Assembly (NCBI RefSeq): GCF_009725235.1
Contig: NZ_WJFC01000374.1
Coordinates: forward strand, 1 to 5,397
Reading direction: 5' to 3'
Length of the DNA stretch: 5,397 bases
Source: Scytonema sp. UIC 10036
Lineage (GTDB): Bacteria > Cyanobacteriota > Cyanobacteriia > Cyanobacteriales > Nostocaceae
Shown: positions 4,132 through 5,397 of the stretch, piece after piece
Layout of the letters: each line of letters opens with the position of its first letter
Position numbering within the stretch: the first letter of the stretch is position 1
Translations under genes and position numbers: made by a program
Notes under the pieces: model-generated
Seen by the model: only the letters and a program-made list of their open reading frames with translations
What the model was told of the DNA's origin: nothing
Databases searched by the model: none

Positions 4132-5397
4132 CTAAACTCTGACCCATTTCAATACCTTGGGGTCTTTATCATAACGGTAGGTAAAGCCATCCTTAGTAGT
4201 GATGGACTTGCCTTGTCTTGCCTTGTTTCTAATGGTGCTTATGGCAGCGCCTGTTAATATCTGCATTTCCTGATGAGAAATCCTAATTGTGCTTGTTTCT
4301 GGGTTACTTACAGATTCATTCTGTGGCACATCTATTGTAATCTGAGAGTTTTCGGGAGGATTAGTAATATTTTCTGTCTCTTGTGTCGTTTGAGAGTTTT
4401 CAGGAGGATTGGTAATATTTTCTGTCTCTTGTGTCGTTTGAGAGTTTTCGGGAGGATTGGTAATATTTTCTTTTGCTTTTTGCTGCTGATAATCCTGCAC
4501 AGTCAGAATTTGCCAACTAGAATCTTGTAAAAGTTCCAAAACCCATTGATGATATTTAAACAAACTTTCTCGATGTCCAACACTGATAAAAGTTGTTTTC
4601 GTTGATTGCAATTGTTCATATAAATTGCCTTCATTTTTCAAATCTAAGGCACTGGTCGCTTCATCTAATATAGTGAATCTAGGATGAGTAATTAGTAGTC
4701 GTGCAAATGCAAGACGTTGTTGTTCTCCCAGCGATAAGATATTCTCCCATGGCTCTTCTGTATCAAAGCTATCAACTCGACTAAGCAAGTTTTGTAAGTT
4801 GACTTGTTGCAAAACTTCTTTGAGTTCTCGATCGCTCGTTTGACGAGTTCTCTGAGGATAAAGTAACTGTTCGCGCAATGTTCCCAAAATTATGTAAGGA
4901 CGTTGGGGTAAAAATAAAACTTCATCTAGGGAAGGTCGCACCAAACGGCCAGTACCTGCATTCCACAACCCTGCGATCGCTCTCAATAGAGAACTTTTCC
5001 CTCGACCACTAGGTCCAACAATCAATAAACCTTCTCCTGGTTGAACAGATAGTGATAAGTCTTCAACGATCGTCTGCTCATAGTTAGGCGTTTGTAAAGT
5101 GACATGTTCAAAAGCGAGATGGTTTTCTTCTATTGTCTTAATAGTGCTAACATTTTCGGGTTGTTTAGTCACTTCTTCTAAAGCATCCGAAAATTCATTC
5201 AAACGCTCAACGTAACTAGAAAATCCTCCTAGAGTTCCAAATTCACCTATTAATTCTCCCAGAGCATTAGCAATCATACTACAACCATAAGCTGCTTGTG
5301 CAAGTTGTCCATAATCAATTTCATTTTTAGCATATAAGGGTCCTAGTATAAAATAAGGTAATAATAGGATACTTATTTGATATAGTCTGCTAAAAAT
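4132..5397 (-). CDS. SbmA/YddA-type ABC transporter, fused permease-ATPase, 5' end outside window
   Basis: The frame is open to the right edge, so the ATG at 5277 is internal and the true start lies beyond 5397. Numbering from the edge gives 421 visible residues. Residues 5-22 (YQISILLLPYFILGPLYA) are the last transmembrane helix of an ABC_membrane_2-like domain. The ATPase domain is complete: Walker A GPSGRGKS (128-135), Q-loop Q165, signature LSLGEQQR (221-228), Walker B FTILDE (241-246), D-loop SALD (249-252) and H-loop H275. LSLGEQQR is typical of the SbmA/BacA/YddA and ABCD branch, inner-membrane transporters of peptides, cobalamin-like compounds or acyl-CoA; the substrate here is unknown. 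After about residue 305 comes an unusual tail: the 16-residue repeat ENITNPPENSQTTQET (two full copies at 310-325 and 326-341, a partial one from 342), then a basic HTH-like domain (about 372-421). The gene converges on the oxygenases, so it is not in their operon. Confidence 0.93.
   Translation of the reverse strand: MFSRLYQISILLLPYFILGPLYAKNEIDYGQLAQAAYGCSMIANALGELIGEFGTLGGFSSYVERLNEFSDALEEVTKQPENVSTIKTIEENHLAFEHVTLQTPNYEQTIVEDLSLSVQPGEGLLIVGPSGRGKSSLLRAIAGLWNAGTGRLVRPSLDEVLFLPQRPYIILGTLREQLLYPQRTRQTSDRELKEVLQQVNLQNLLSRVDSFDTEEPWENILSLGEQQRLAFARLLITHPRFTILDEATSALDLKNEGNLYEQLQSTKTTFISVGHRESLFKYHQWVLELLQDSSWQILTVQDYQQQKAKENITNPPENSQTTQETENITNPPENSQTTQETENITNPPENSQITIDVPQNESVSNPETSTIRISHQEMQILTGAAISTIRNKARQGKSITTKDGFTYRYDKDPKVLKWVRV
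4343..4471 (-). repeat. 48-bp in-frame tandem repeat, 2.7 copies, in the transporter gene
   Basis: Copies begin at 4343, 4391 and 4439 on the plus strand; the third is cut after 33 bases. Differences are confined to a few single bases (for example TTAGTAAT versus TTGGTAAT). The period is a multiple of three and encodes the 16-residue Asn/Pro/Gln/Thr/Glu-rich repeat in the linker after the ATPase domain. Near-identity of the DNA points to recent expansion. Confidence 0.9.
4973..4980. other. HIP1 octamer GCGATCGC
   Basis: The highly iterated palindrome HIP1 lies within the transporter gene. HIP1 is strongly over-represented in many cyanobacterial genomes, so it supports, but does not prove, a cyanobacterial host. 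Confidence 0.7.

Noticed and set aside
4273..4530. Plus-strand 85-codon open frame with repeated RLRVFGRIGNIFCLL-like segments
   Set aside because: It lies wholly antisense to the transporter gene and its repetitiveness is just the 48-bp coding repeat read backwards; no family-like sequence or ribosome site.
4132..5277. Stand-alone soluble ATPase subunit starting at the ATG at 5277
   Set aside because: The frame continues open to the window edge with a transmembrane helix, so this ATG is internal to a larger fused transporter.

Overview
The window looks like chromosomal DNA of a filamentous, probably heterocyst-forming cyanobacterium. The basis is overall AT-richness, a HIP1 octamer (GCGATCGC at 4973), short tandem repeats between genes, and dispersed hairpin repeats of the GTTGGGTTTCG.../GTAGGGGCGCAA... 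type that I associate with Nostocales. The taxon is an inference; there is no rRNA or marker gene here.

Layout: a left flank (1-466) carries one arm of a dispersed inverted repeat, an AT-rich 9-mer repeat array and a likely promoter region. Three forward genes follow, all encoding non-haem Fe(II)/2-oxoglutarate (2OG) dependent oxygenases: a PhyH/EctD-like enzyme (467-1282), a cupin_8/JmjC enzyme that resembles factor inhibiting HIF (FIH) closely (1294-2178, only 11 nt downstream, so very likely co-transcribed), and a second PhyH-family enzyme (2689-3645) after a 510-bp gap of uncertain content. All three keep complete metal-binding triads and plausible 2OG-binding residues. A convergent gene (4132 to beyond the right edge, minus strand) encodes the end of an SbmA/YddA-type ABC transporter with fused membrane and ATPase domains. 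It has an unusual C-terminal tail: a 16-residue tandem repeat followed by a small basic domain that looks like a helix-turn-helix.

The convergent intergenic region (3646-4131) is packed with hairpins: a candidate terminator, a GC-rich 12-bp-stem repeat, a 76-bp two-tier palindrome and a 68-bp C/G-tract palindrome. The 76-bp element shares 38 of 39 bases, in opposite orientation, with the first 39 bases of the window, so the oxygenase block is bracketed by inverted copies of the same repeat.

Together the genes suggest a small tailoring cassette that hydroxylates an amino acid, peptide or small metabolite, possibly part of a natural-product locus, next to a membrane transporter. No biosynthetic core enzyme is visible, so substrate and pathway cannot be assigned. 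The most noteworthy points are the trio of different 2OG oxygenases, the FIH-like bacterial enzyme and the ABC transporter tail.
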